Assembly: GCA_900617975.1 (NCBI GenBank)
Contig: UZAE01012105.1
Span: 50,053-62,952, forward strand
DNA: 12,900 nt
Reading direction: 5' to 3'
Source of the DNA: Rodentolepis nana
Taxonomy: Eukaryota; Platyhelminthes; Cestoda; Cyclophyllidea; Hymenolepididae
Below are positions 1 through 9,400 of the stretch, in pieces. The notes below the pieces were generated by a model. That model was not told the origin of the DNA, searched no databases, and worked only from the letters and a program-made list of their open reading frames with translations. Both the position numbers and the translations under genes were made by a program. Position 1 is the first letter of the stretch; each line of letters starts with the position of its first letter.

Positions 1-147
1 CAAAATTTTAAATTTAATCTTAGCAGAAGAAACTGCCGAACCCCAGGGGTAGTAAAGAAACGAGATGGGATTGGGTAAAGGTTGGCAATAGTGGCTTACT
101 CTACCTTGTTTGCGATCTGAATTTATTAATTTGTTCATCTTCTCTAT
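1..147. other. left-edge sequence, probably MADD intron
   Basis: AT-rich with a slightly GC-richer patch at 24-62. It lies upstream of the repeat insertions and of the candidate exon at 855. No exon could be defended because neither homology nor phase can be tested from here. Confidence 0.3.
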
Positions 148-160
148 TGAATTTCAATAA
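148..160. repeat. target-site duplication, left arm of older insertion
   Basis: TGAATTTCAATAA, repeated exactly at 772-784. The pair brackets the interrupted repeat copy. Confidence 0.72.
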
Positions 161-274
161 ATTGCATTAAATGACAGGCGTTATGATAGTTATCATTAGC
201 CCTCTAGTTGACTTCGGGCTTCACAGAGGAGGGGAATATCAAAGTCACAAAAAGTCGTGAGGTAACCAGAAGAG

Positions 275-288
275 TAGGTTATAGATGT
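275..288. repeat. target-site duplication, left arm of nested insertion
   Basis: TAGGTTATAGATGT, paired with TAGGTTACAGATGT at 601-614. The duplicated bases belong to the older repeat copy, which shows the order of insertion. Confidence 0.8.
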
Positions 289-600
289 TTTTTCAAATGG
301 CAGGCATGCTATCATTAGCCCTTTTGCCGACTTCGTTCTTCTCAGAAGGGAGGAACATTAAAGTAAGAAAAATTCGACGGGAAAAGAAGAGCGATTCACA
401 GATGTAACATAGACAGACAGACAGACACAAAGGCCGAGAAAAGGCCAAATGAGTACTGTGGAAAGGAGTCGAACATGACATACTGTGGGGTCATGGTAGT
501 TTGAAGTTAGATGTCAACTGCCAGTTAGTAGACTTTTTTGCCATATGAGTAAACGTTGTCCAGGGTGCACTACATGGAGGCAAGTCTATCGCACACCCCC
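289..600 (-). repeat. younger SINE-like retroposon nested in the older copy
   Basis: Full-length copy of about 312 bp. On the minus strand it begins GGGGGTGTGCGATAGACTT (near 600) and ends GCCATTTGAAAAAA (near 289), a short A tail. It is flanked by 14-bp direct repeats TAGGTTATAGATGT (275-288) and TAGGTTACAGATGT (601-614), one mismatch. The flanking host sequence is the older repeat copy, which resumes exactly after the second duplication. A Pol III B-box-like TGTTCGACTCC lies at 475-465 on the minus strand (10 of 11 to GGTTCGANTCC), but no convincing A box is seen. It carries a (GACA)n run at about 411-428. Confidence 0.78.
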
Positions 601-854
601 TAGGTTACAGATGTAAAAGTGACAGACAGGCACAAAGGTATAGAAAAAGGTAAGATAAGGTGAGTACTGTGGGAGTGTTCGGAAATGACATGCAGTCGAG
701 TCATGGTAGTTTGAAGCCAATTGTCGGTTTGCCGTATGAGCATACGTGGAGTTAAGTCTACCACATACCCCTGAATTTCAATAATTGTCTTGTTTAAATT
801 CATAAGTAAGTATGTGTCCCATTTGATTAAACTGATCATTTGATTATCTTTCAG

Positions 855-1006
855 AAGAATTTTTTCGTGTTACTGAGACATCAACGCGATTCTGAAAATG
901 TGCTTTGGGTAACTAAGTCAGCAGTATATCCGTGGGGTACCCCATTGGTTAGAGAAAAGTTTTTTCAATCATGGTGGACAGTCTTGCCAATTGAAACTTT
1001 TTATAA
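855..1006 (+). CDS. MADD: candidate upstream MADD exon
   Basis: A 152-nt open segment follows a pyrimidine-rich acceptor (TTATCTTTCAG, ending at 854). It encodes 50 codons plus two bases (AA). Splicing at GTGAAA (1007) onto the G at 1257 completes a Lys codon and continues in the MADD frame. The peptide is protein-like, Trp-rich and low in repeats, with YPWGTPLV and FQSWWTVLP. Its frame closes with TGA immediately after the proposed donor. I could not match it from memory to a known MADD segment, and the donor is weak. It is therefore listed separately from the secure exons. Confidence 0.5.
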
Positions 1007-4000
1007 GTGAAATATGTGTTAAAATCTTATACTCCTAATCATTGACGAGATTGTTCACAGTAATTGGCAAAATTTGCATCATTCTTCAATCTAATTCCCC
1101 ACTACCATTTATTCTTTGATATGCAAACAGTCAATTTACCATTAGCCCATTGAATCTTGCCTATCACTTTAAATGACATTTTTATTTGATCAAAGACACT
1201 GAGCATGAAAGTTTAGGAGCCATGTGCTAGTATGATTTTTTGTTTTTTTCTGTAAGGTATCGGCACGGTCGTCTATTCCAAATGGCCTCCCACGTTTCCC
1301 CGACAGTAGAAACAGCTCCCCCCTGTATCTCAGTCCCAACTCTTCGAATCAGCCTTGCTGAACAACGATCAACCAGCACAGCTCGGCGACCCAGCACCTC
1401 GTTCACACCTGAAAGCCAGTCAGAAGTTTCCGATGTTTCATCGGAAACAACGAATTTAGAAGAAGTTGGAATACAAGATCTTAAACCTGATCAACTACGA
1501 TCCAAGATTGGCCAAACTTACTTGTTTGAGGAAGCTATGGTTAATTCTATGGAATCTAAGTTGTGGACAAGTATGCAATTCTGGGAGGATCTATTTCTTG
1601 ACACAGTGGCCCAGGAGAGAGATCTAATGGGAATGGATTTTGATCCAACTGGACAACTGCAGCACTACTCACAGCTTGGGACAATTAGTAAGAAGAGTTT
1701 GGAGTTGGCTGAAGACTCCCTGCTTACAGGAGTGATGCATAACCTTATCGCCTTCATGGTCATGGCACAGGTTCCCTCTGATCTCATTCGAAGGAAGATT
1801 CGTCGACTTATCGCTAAGAGCCATACAGGCTTGCATTATACACAGAAGATTACTCATTTACTTGATTGTCTTGAATGGCTGGTAGGCAACAGTTTCTTTG
1901 AATCTCTGGAACCTTGTGGTCCAGTTGGGTTAATGCTATTTTCATTTCCTTTTTCTTCTTCTAGAGAGGTAATGACATTGATCTTCTACCTATTGGCAGT
2001 CGACAGAATGCACCTGAAACGTTTAGTGTATGTCTGGAATGCGAGGAGTACACTAAAATGCGGATGATGGAGGTTTGTCTTGGCCGTACTGTGAATTCTG
2101 CGCATTATATGTGCCACAGAATATAGCTAATTTAATTGGTGAAGTGCATATCATTTGGACTTTTATCTAATCAGCAGTATTGGTCATAAAAAGATGGGAA
2201 TGAATTGGCAAATTTTACCAAATAATTATTTACATGCATCAAGGTTTTTGAATTCTCTCTTTTTCTGCATAGATCTACGCCGATTTCTTTTTAATTCGCT
2301 CGATGGAAGGAGATGTGCTGTTTCGCTGGTGGTATGATGAAATCATCAATGTAACAACGTCATCACAGCAGAGTATAATCGTCTTCAAAGTTCTCATTAA
2401 CAAACAGCGTCGTCCATTCCTAGTCGCTGCTGTTGATGTAAGTTTGTCTTGGCTTCTATTCCTCACCTGAGGCAGTAGGCTTCAACTCTTCCCTTATCCC
2501 TATTGGGTGATTTCAGTTTCTACCCAATTGGCATTTTTATTGAAGCGATCTATACGAACAATAATCTTTTTCCTTGGAATGGATAATTTTTGAATATTTT
2601 GAGCACTTCCTTGTCTCCCTTTTAGTCATATACTCTCTTCACGTCGATAGCAAGAGCTATTAATCAAGCAAGGGCGAAGATTCCACAAGGAAAAATTTGT
2701 AAGTTCTCTGAGCATAATTACAAGGACCGTGCCCTTTCAGTGGAAAAAGTAGTGTCTTGTTAAGAGATGATCTTTCTCATCGATATCCCCAACTAGTTTT
2801 TAATGGATAAAGAAAGATGGGCTTTGTTGCGGAAAATTTGTAGAAGTTGGTGACATCTTGCCGCCTTAGGAAAATCTGTCTAGTTTTGCCAATTAGCAGC
2901 TCTGCAACTCTTGTTCATATTACCATTCTCTATGACATTTTGTCTACCATAGAATAAGAAGAGGACGTAACTCAGCAAATTGTAATTAACAATCCTGCAA
3001 GTCCAAAAATGGGATCGGTGCCTTCATCCTATCTGCATAACTTGGTCATTTTAGGGTGCATACCTTCTTCCACTACACTAGACAAGTTTGAATTCATTTA
3101 AACAACACGGGCTTATGAAACTGCCAATATTTAAATCCAACTCTGCTGTCCAATTTTTCGTGAAGGGAATCAAATTTTCCCCGTTGCTCAGGCCTTTAAG
3201 ATAGAGCAGCATATGTATAAACTGTTGATATCGGGAACAAAATCTTAAAATTTCATAAGCTTGCTCTCCATCACTAAACACGGTTATGACAGCTACACAC
3301 CTCACTGTCCAAATCCTATATTTGATACAACCAATAAACTCAATAATAGTACCCTGACTACTACTAGAATATGTTGTAATAATGACTAAAGTTAACTATT
3401 GCTATTATTAAATGATAACAAATAGTGACAAAACCTTTGTTTCGCACGATTTAGTGGACAAGTTGGGTGGAAACGTGAATGTTGTCAATAAGGAGACAGG
3501 CGAGCCGGGCAATATCTTCCTCGACCCTAATGGGTTCAAGATCACTTTCGGTTCCAAATCGGTAAGAAAACTAGCTCCCATCTTAGTCGTTCACTCGTCA
3601 TTTTTCATTTTCTGCAGCACCATATTCCCCTTGATCAAGTGAAAATGTGCAGAATCCAAGATGAGGATACCTTTTCATTCGAGGTTGCTGGTAAGCAATT
3701 ATTGGAATCCGCTGACTTTTATGAGTTAATTTCTTTTTGACATTTTTTGCCCACTTCAGGACAAGATCCCGATGCTTCAATATGGACCTTCAAAACAGAC
3801 TTGGTATGGATATCCTTGCTACTTATATTGATTTAAGTAATCAGTTTCTTAGGTATTAAATTTGCGAGTGCATATATCGAGGTTCCGTCTCTGATGCCTT
3901 TAAAGCTTAAACTGCTTTTATAGTAGGACCTCAAACTTCGATTGCTATTCATATCTAATTCGCCCCCCCCCCTTAATTCGTGACGTCTAACATTTCGATG

Positions 4001-4537
4001 TCACTTATTTAAAAGTTTAGATCCACCCGAAAATTCAAGAGGATTGTGCCTCTCTGTGTGAACATTCGTATACTATCGGCAATTTCACGCTTCACTTTTC
4101 TCATTTGAATAGCCTTGAAGCGGAATCGCTATAATTTTCAGAACAATATTCGATACTATTAGTTCTTTTAGCCACACCAAACTGACCAAATCAGACTTCA
4201 TTCATTCAACGACTTTATTGTTTTTGGCAACACGATTAGACGAAGTACTTGGACAAAGTGACTAACAGTATAGATAGCATAAACATAAGTAATAAATACT
4301 AAGTGACAAAAGCACAAACCGCGTGGTAAAATTTGATAATCTCAACCGTTTAAGACGTTACAATGACCAATTGATTTCAATTTTCAGGGCGCAGTCCTGT
4401 TGAATCAATGGGAGCGTCTAATTAGTGTAGCCCAGGCAAAGAATCTACTGAACGCTTTCAGTGGTGTAACAACACCAACATCCCCACGGTCAAGAACTTC
4501 CTCCACAAATAATATGAACACCGTTTTTGAGCGATGA
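855..4537 (+). CDS. MADD: MADD / Rab3-GEP C-terminal part (spliced, 5' incomplete)
   Basis: This is the 3' end of a DENN-domain guanine-exchange factor for Rab3/Rab27 that also binds death-domain partners and acts in the cytosol and at vesicles. Exons with compatible phases and GT/AG ends are 1257-1881, 1965-2072, 2273-2437, 2626-2698, 3455-3561, 3618-3690, 3760-3803 and 4388-4537 (TGA), plus candidate exon 855-1006. Together they give 498 residues. Residues 158-258 match the conserved MADD death-domain region, with QFWEDLFLD, the HNLIAFMVMA helix and KSHTGLHYTQ near its end. The PH-like region follows, with the RWWYDEIINVT block at 313-323. Residues 85-135 are Ser/Thr/Glu-rich and look disordered. 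The last 120 residues are divergent, and the tail is a Ser/Thr/Pro-rich stretch ending FER. The DENN module lies upstream of the window. Family identity is recognised from memory of animal MADD; exon joins are inferred from splice consensus, phase and homology. Confidence 0.88.
1882..4387 (+). other. seven introns between the secure MADD exons
   Basis: Predicted introns are 1882-1964 (83 nt), 2073-2272 (200), 2438-2625 (188), 2699-3454 (756), 3562-3617 (56), 3691-3759 (69) and 3804-4387 (584). All start with GT and end with AG. The phase sequence is 0,0,0,1,0,1,0. The donor at 2073 is GTTTGT, a poor match, but it is the site that keeps the conserved MME-IYADFF join in frame. The two long introns have no recognised exon; the 756-nt one contains a decayed retroelement fragment, and the 584-nt one contains a C10 run at 3963-3972. 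Confidence 0.75.
3078..3314 (-). mobile_element. decayed Ty3/gypsy-type pol fragment, antisense in MADD intron
   Basis: On the minus strand an open frame of about 75 codons reads like the end of a gypsy-type reverse transcriptase, the 'thumb' just before RNase H. The visible order is a VAVIT start, then ILRFCSRYQQFI, in the place of the family's LRSFLGfxxYYRrFI motif, then about 17 residues, then FTKNWTAEL in the place of the family's 'f.Wt.e' motif. The conserved FLG is eroded. No LTRs, protease, integrase or complete polymerase are seen, so it is a dead scrap, and the host intron should remove it. The call rests on motif spacing remembered from the family; chance resemblance in a 75-codon frame is possible. 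Confidence 0.4.
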
Positions 4538-4708
4538 AACATTGCCAACTCGTTCTTTTTTTGAATATTCCTTCCAAAGTCTGTGATAAGAGACAGGAAC
4601 TTATGATGCAAGAGAATAAGCCTATTATATTTCTTCTTCCCTTCTTCCATCCCCACTATTCTTTCTTTGGTTTTTTCTCTTGTTTTCTTTCCTTTGTTAA
4701 TTTCTTAT

Positions 4709-4720
4709 GCGAGCGCTCGC
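4709..4720. repeat. perfect 12-bp GC palindrome
   Basis: GCGAGCGCTCGC reads the same on both strands. It is GC-rich (10 of 12) within the T-rich predicted MADD 3' untranslated region. It could form a cruciform or dimer site, or be chance. Confidence 0.6.
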
Positions 4721-4840
4721 GGGCCTTTGCCTGGACTCACTCTTTGATCAAACTGCGCTTAAATATTGCTAAAGGTTATTATGCAAAAATATCGTTCTGA
4801 TGAAAAACTTTAAACATTTTCTTATCGTTTTTAATCTAGC

Positions 4841-4846
4841 AATAAA
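4841..4846 (+). terminator. MADD poly(A) signal AATAAA
   Basis: Canonical AATAAA about 300 nt downstream of the MADD stop codon and the first such hexamer after it. It is followed by a GT-containing stretch (tgtcaag) and a CAGCTG repeat. Cleavage would be expected 10-30 nt further on. Confidence 0.55.
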
Positions 4847-4865
4847 TGTCAAGTCAGCTGTCAGC

Positions 4866-5610
4866 TGGCTCATTTACTAGGGTTGTCAGGGTAGAAAACC
4901 AATTCTGTCGTGAAATCGCGACTATTTTGGGGTGAAAATGGGAGTTTACACATCTAATTGGGTAAAGACAAGATTAATGAAAATTACAGTAATTACTGCT
5001 GACATCAACAAAGCGTACCTAATCTTTAAGGCGGAAAATATCGAAAGAGATAAGTTTGAATAAGTACCGATTCAAAGATAAACGGTCACATTAAGATTTC
5101 TAGCCAAGTTAATTCGATTAGTCTCCATTGTAAGCCAGGAAAACATTAAAGCAAATTGACAGTTGTAATGACTGTTAAGAATCAATAAAAGAAGAGATAC
5201 GAAAATTAATAGGTTTGGTGTATGCTGGGACAATATATTTAAAGCCTACATTTCTTAATTTATCAGCATTAAAATACAAAAAATGTATTTTCAACCTTTA
5301 ATAAGCAAGGACAGAGGAATACAATCTAAAAATATGTCATAAACTCAGTTATCTTGATACACATCCTCTTCCATCTTTACCTTAATCACTCGGATGATAG
5401 AACATATCAGGCACGATGCATAAAATAATTAAATATAATACAGTACAATACAGAGAAGTGTATTAAAAAAACATAAGTCAGGTACATCAGCTTATGTGTC
5501 TACGGAAATAATCCAACCCGTAAAACATAACAAAAATTAGGAGGGAACCAAATTAACGACGCATGGTATGACATAAATAGTCATTTTACAGGAACTCTTA
5601 CGATTGCAAT
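4866..5610. other. convergent intergenic region and SDF2 3' flank
   Basis: About 745 bp separate the 3' ends of two convergent genes. No open frame of note, RNA gene or repeat copy is visible. The part nearest 5611 should be the 3' untranslated region of SDF2. The nearest usable hexamer for the minus strand is ATTAAA at 5302-5297, about 310 nt past the stop; no minus-strand AATAAA lies nearer. Confidence 0.5.
5297..5302 (-). terminator. possible SDF2 poly(A) signal ATTAAA
   Basis: Reads ATTAAA on the minus strand, the commonest variant hexamer, about 310 nt after the SDF2 stop. It is chosen only because no AATAAA lies closer; a weaker variant nearer the stop cannot be excluded. Confidence 0.28.
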
Positions 5611-6436
5611 TTACAACTCTTCGTGATGCTTCCCATTAGATTTGAGAGTCATATTTGAGGGCTGAATAAATACACCTTCAGCTGCTTTCCAGACGCTACC
5701 ATAAGTTGACGATGAAGCTGCAACCTCAAATTGGCCAGGAATTGGATGCTGATAGGTGTTACCGCTTACGTGTAGGTATCTAAGAGAATAAACAGGGTTT
5801 AAGAGAGATAAATGGGAACGATAGTAAATAGACCAACACATACGACGCAGTGATAACATGTCGGAGTTTAATCTCATCACCTCTTGTCCACATATCTCCA
5901 CTGCAAATGAGCTCCCAGTTATCACCTTCGTCTCCATTTCCATTAGTACCGAAAGCGGAGACCTCCAAGTTTCGAGAAATTGGAGCCTGAAAATGATGGC
6001 TATGAAGATTCTTATTTGTTTCCATGTGAGTCAAACGAATAATCTGACCACATTTGACGGGCTCGCCACGATAATAATTATTACCAGTAAGGTGATCTTT
6101 GTGGATCTGGAAACACGAAAATTGTGTTGATATCATAATGAATAGGGGGAAATAACCATTTTCAAATTTAATAAAACGTACCACCCAATAGCTACCTTTT
6201 TGCGTGACGTCTTGTAAACCAGTAACAGATTGCTGTCCACTACCTGAACCGTAGCCAATATCGTGGGAGTGTAATCGGACGTTGTAAACCGTATTGAGTA
6301 ATTTTAACTGCGAACCATATGTAACAACATTAGCTAAAAATATTAAATGAAATAAATCCAAAGTACTTATGGCCTCAGAAGAAATAGCACAAATGCCTAA
6401 GATCCCAAATAAGAAGTAACAGAACCTGCCAGACAT
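5611..6436 (-). CDS. SDF2: stromal cell-derived factor 2 (ER MIR-repeat protein), complete
   Basis: SDF2-family proteins sit in the ER lumen, partner Hsp40/ERdj3 and BiP, and act in folding and quality control of secretory and O-mannosylated proteins. Exons on the minus strand are 6436-6367, 6333-6182, 6106-5844 and 5779-5611 (stop TAA), giving 217 residues; human SDF2 is about 211. Residues 1-22 form a signal peptide. Three MIR repeats cover about 27-80, 88-143 and 150-204. Diagnostic blocks are KLLNTVYNVRLHSHDIGYGS (34-53), GQQSVTG, IRLTHMETNKNLHSHHF (97-113), LEVSAFG and the GQFEV block. NMT at 204-206 is a possible N-glycosylation site. The chain ends HEEL, a KDEL-type retrieval signal. 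The ATG at 6436 is chosen because a TAG lies just upstream in frame. It could equally be called SDF2L1; the paralogue cannot be settled. Confidence 0.92.
5780..5843 (-). other. 64-nt intron 3 of SDF2
   Basis: GTATGT donor and TTCTCTTAG acceptor on the minus strand. Splicing joins TC to A and yields ITASYLHVSGNTY, the same length as the family segment at the start of the third MIR repeat. Read-through meets a stop if the frame is not restored. Confidence 0.88.
6107..6181 (-). other. 75-nt in-frame intron 2 of SDF2
   Basis: GTACGT donor directly after the SYWV codons and TTTCCAG acceptor directly before IHKD. It is 75 nt, phase 0 and without an in-frame stop. Family members show SYW followed within about 20 residues by the PxKCGQ block. 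Removing the intron restores that spacing; retaining it would insert 25 hydrophobic residues inside the link between MIR 1 and MIR 2. Confidence 0.85.
6334..6366 (-). other. 33-nt intron 1 of SDF2 (predicted)
   Basis: On the minus strand this begins GTACTT and ends TTTTAG. It is 33 nt, divisible by three and free of stops. Removing it changes the N-terminus from a signal peptide followed by a second hydrophobic stretch (TLDLFHLIFLA) to one running straight into ITNVVTYGSQLKLLNT. That matches the family layout, in which a short linker precedes the VTCGSVVKLLNT-like start of MIR 1. Very short introns near gene 5' ends are known in schistosomes. It is inferred from protein alignment; without splicing the gene would still be open. 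Confidence 0.65.
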
Positions 6437-9400
6437 TTCCAAATATACCTAATACACGTATAATAATATAAACAAACCATTTGGTGGACTGAGGACATAC
6501 CCTTTAAAAATATAATTCAATTTTAACTCTTACTAGATGGTGAAAACTTCCATAAATATTCATTTGAATCACGAAATAAATATTAATTTGTTTTAAATAG
6601 TCTCTTATGACAAACCATCGAACGAAGTTAGCTGTTATTACATATATAAACATATGCCTGTGTGTTTGTGCTTGTGCTTGTCAGTCCCTCTTAAATAATG
6701 ACTATTCCTGGTGGGCGATTTACATATTTTTAAGTCGAGTCTTATTGCTTTTTGTCAAGTAATATTGACAATGCCCAAGTACGAATCTATACCTTCTGCA
6801 TGCAAACGTATATAAATGCCCCAAAATCCTAGAAACTTTAGACGTTACCAATGAATTGTTTATTTTAATATGAAATTGCATGAGCATGAAATCTATTAAC
6901 ACTAATTTAGAATAAAGCAAAAGTTCAACGGTTACAACAATATCAGCTTAGCTTCCATGGCCTACTTCTGACCGGGTCTAAAATTATAAACTTAATATTG
7001 GGTAAATTATTCGTAATAATCACTGTTGATTGACTAATTCGCATACCAGCATGCATTATGAAAAAGGGTCTTCAGAATCTTTTAATTTTATGTTAGAATA
7101 TATTCAGCTTAATTAGGACTTTTTTGAAGATAAATGCCAAGTATGTCCTCAAAAAGTTGTTCCGCAATATGCTAGGATATTCTGGCGGCTCTCAAACCCG
7201 AAACTGATATTTCTATCAATACCGTATTAGTGACATGCACGCATTTTGACAAAGTTTCGATTTGTCGGATGAAATAAAAGTATATGAGACCGCATGGGGA
7301 ATCGGATTGTTATTGTTGTTGAACCAAACTATCTCTTAATAACTACACATATATAATGATTTTTTTGTTTTTTTTATTTGTATGATGGCATCATACTAAT
7401 ATTATTGTTTTTATTGGTCCTTAATTTTACTGCATATTAGATGAGATGTGTCAAAATTATCCCGAAACAATATGTTCCACAAATCACCATGCCATTGTAT
7501 CTCCATAACTATGATGTGTTTGGCAATCGCGAGCCTCAATGCCTGACAATTTCTTAGCTTTCAAATCACAAACTGTTAAGATCGCATTTTAGGTCTGAAT
7601 CGTTTGTTAATAACATGACCAATGGGAGTCTATGCAACTGTGACCATAAAAAATAAAAGAGCCGAACCAAACGTTATAATTTTTTTGCACTTTGGAAGGT
7701 AAAGTCAGATAGGATAGATGCATAACTGGGAAACAATTAATTAATAAAGAATTTCATGTGATGACCAGCTTGACTGATTACAACAGACATTTTGCTTAGA
7801 TTTATTTTGTTATATTTTCTTTAGGAATTAATAGTAATTAACCAAAATACTATAATGCCTCATATGTCCCATTTCCCTATAAGGTAAATCCAGCTCGAAT
7901 TTCAAAATATTCACTTAAATCAAATGTGACGAAAAAGAATATAACTTAAGAGTTATACACTTTATATTCCAAGATGCGCTAAAACTCAGTCATACATGAA
8001 TTTTCTTTATTTTGACTAAGCATTTTGTTCATAAAATATTATTTGTAACATGAAATATTGGCATAATATATAACTAAACAGAGGCATCATCAAAGGAAAG
8101 CCATTCTATTGTTTATATGCGCGTTTCACTTTGAATTCCAGGACTTATTTTTCAGTGAAAATTTATTTTATTTTTCCATTAAATTGGGATTACGTGATAA
8201 GTCATATTTTCGAATGCTCGCTAACATTAAAAGCTTCACATATCTCAAGTTTTGATACTTCTTATAAAGGAAGCAATTGGAATTCGTGTTTACGATAGTT
8301 TTTTACGCAACGCAGAAATTGAGCCTTTTTACTGAAAGTACTGGACCCCCTTGTTACGTATGTGTGACTGCTAAAATACACAAGTGTCTATAGTTCATTT
8401 GGCCAATTGCTGATTAGTCTAAACTTTACTTGTTAAGAAGAGAACTACCTGTTTGGTTGAATGACTAAATACCACCAAACTTCATACTTCCAAACTCCAT
8501 ATTGGGAAGATAAGATATTAGTTTTTCAATTACAAAGCAAAATAGGTGTTTGGATAAAAGAAGGCAAAATTTAGTTGATCAATCCTGCAGTGAAAGTTAT
8601 TCACGTTATAATGGAAAATCAATCGCCTCTAAAAGCTGTAAACAGAAGGGAGATGACAAATTGGGACCCTGCAAGTGGAAGTAAAATGATGAGTTACCGG
8701 TGGATAGACCGCTCGATCTAAAATGGCCTCCAAACTGTTCAGAAGAAAGATGTTGAAAGATTTAGGTAATAGTGCCGTAATGAAATCACTTGAAATCCTT
8801 TCCACTCAAGTTTAATTAATGAAAATAAGATAACAACAAGGTGGCGCAAGACTGATCGATATTTAGATTAATAATACAACTTCAACCTGAATCTCAGACA
8901 AAGTTGGCTTCTTTTCATTTCACTTTTTCTTTGCTAACAAATAAATACTTATACCGAACGAAGATTGACTCTCACAAATATTATGCAAAACTATAAGTTA
9001 TGTGTTCAATCATGAAGTACGGAACAACTTGCTAAACTACATGACTGTGCTACTTAATAAATTATTATATATAAATTATAGGCCTGTTGTTGAAACATTG
9101 TTCATTAACTTTAGATAATGCAGTTACACGTTGTACTTTACTTGTTAATTTCTAATTTTAATTATGCATAGCAAAAAATTTACGAAAATACGTAGTGAGG
9201 CAGAATCTCAAAAATGTCAAAAAATAGAATTTGAGCGAAATCGATAAGAGTATTAGATTCCAATTTAGCCATATGCTATGAAGGGTGTCACCCTGAATAA
9301 AAATGTAAAAATAGCCTGATTTAAAACACATTTCACACGATTGTCTCCAAAAAATACTTACACGCAAATAAATCGAATTCTTTCCTGTTTACCAAATATT

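Larger units (their letters stand above)
161..771 (-). repeat. older SINE-like retroposon copy, interrupted by a younger one
   Basis: Minus-orientation copy of the window's repeat family in two parts, about 169-288 and 601-771, split by the insertion at 289-600. Its outer ends are flanked by a perfect 13-bp direct repeat TGAATTTCAATAA (148-160 and 772-784), with partial similarity continuing a few bases. This fits a target-site duplication. The right part lacks two short internal segments kept by other copies, consistent with age. No coding capacity. Confidence 0.75.
4538..4865 (+). other. MADD 3' untranslated region (predicted)
   Basis: This follows the MADD stop codon and runs to just past the first canonical poly(A) hexamer. 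It contains pyrimidine-rich tracts around 4625-4700 and a perfect 12-bp GC palindrome at 4709-4720 (GCGAGCGCTCGC), striking in such AT-rich DNA. An open frame across 4534-4800 overlaps it but has no homology I recognise and is low-complexity Phe/Ser-rich, so I treat the stretch as untranslated. Confidence 0.5.

Noticed and set aside
24..62. Possible small upstream MADD exon after TCTTAGCAG
   Set aside because: Only about 35 nt with a marginal donor; neither phase nor homology can be tested, so chance is as likely.
1240..2067. Single uninterrupted 275-codon reading frame starting at TTG 1240
   Set aside because: Its first codons lie in the polypyrimidine tract before the 1256 acceptor, and everything after 1881 is intron or out of the MADD frame. 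It is one exon plus read-through, not a gene.
3963..3972. C10 homopolymer in a MADD intron
   Set aside because: Simple slippage tract, no structure or motif around it; may also vary in length as a sequencing artefact.
5858..6130. 90-codon plus-strand frame over SDF2
   Set aside because: It is antisense to the third SDF2 exon, which has strong family homology; the plus-strand peptide has none.
6437..6700. ER-stress element (CCAAT-N9-CCACG) upstream of SDF2, expected for some family members
   Set aside because: No such spacing of motifs is present on either strand of the 5' flank.
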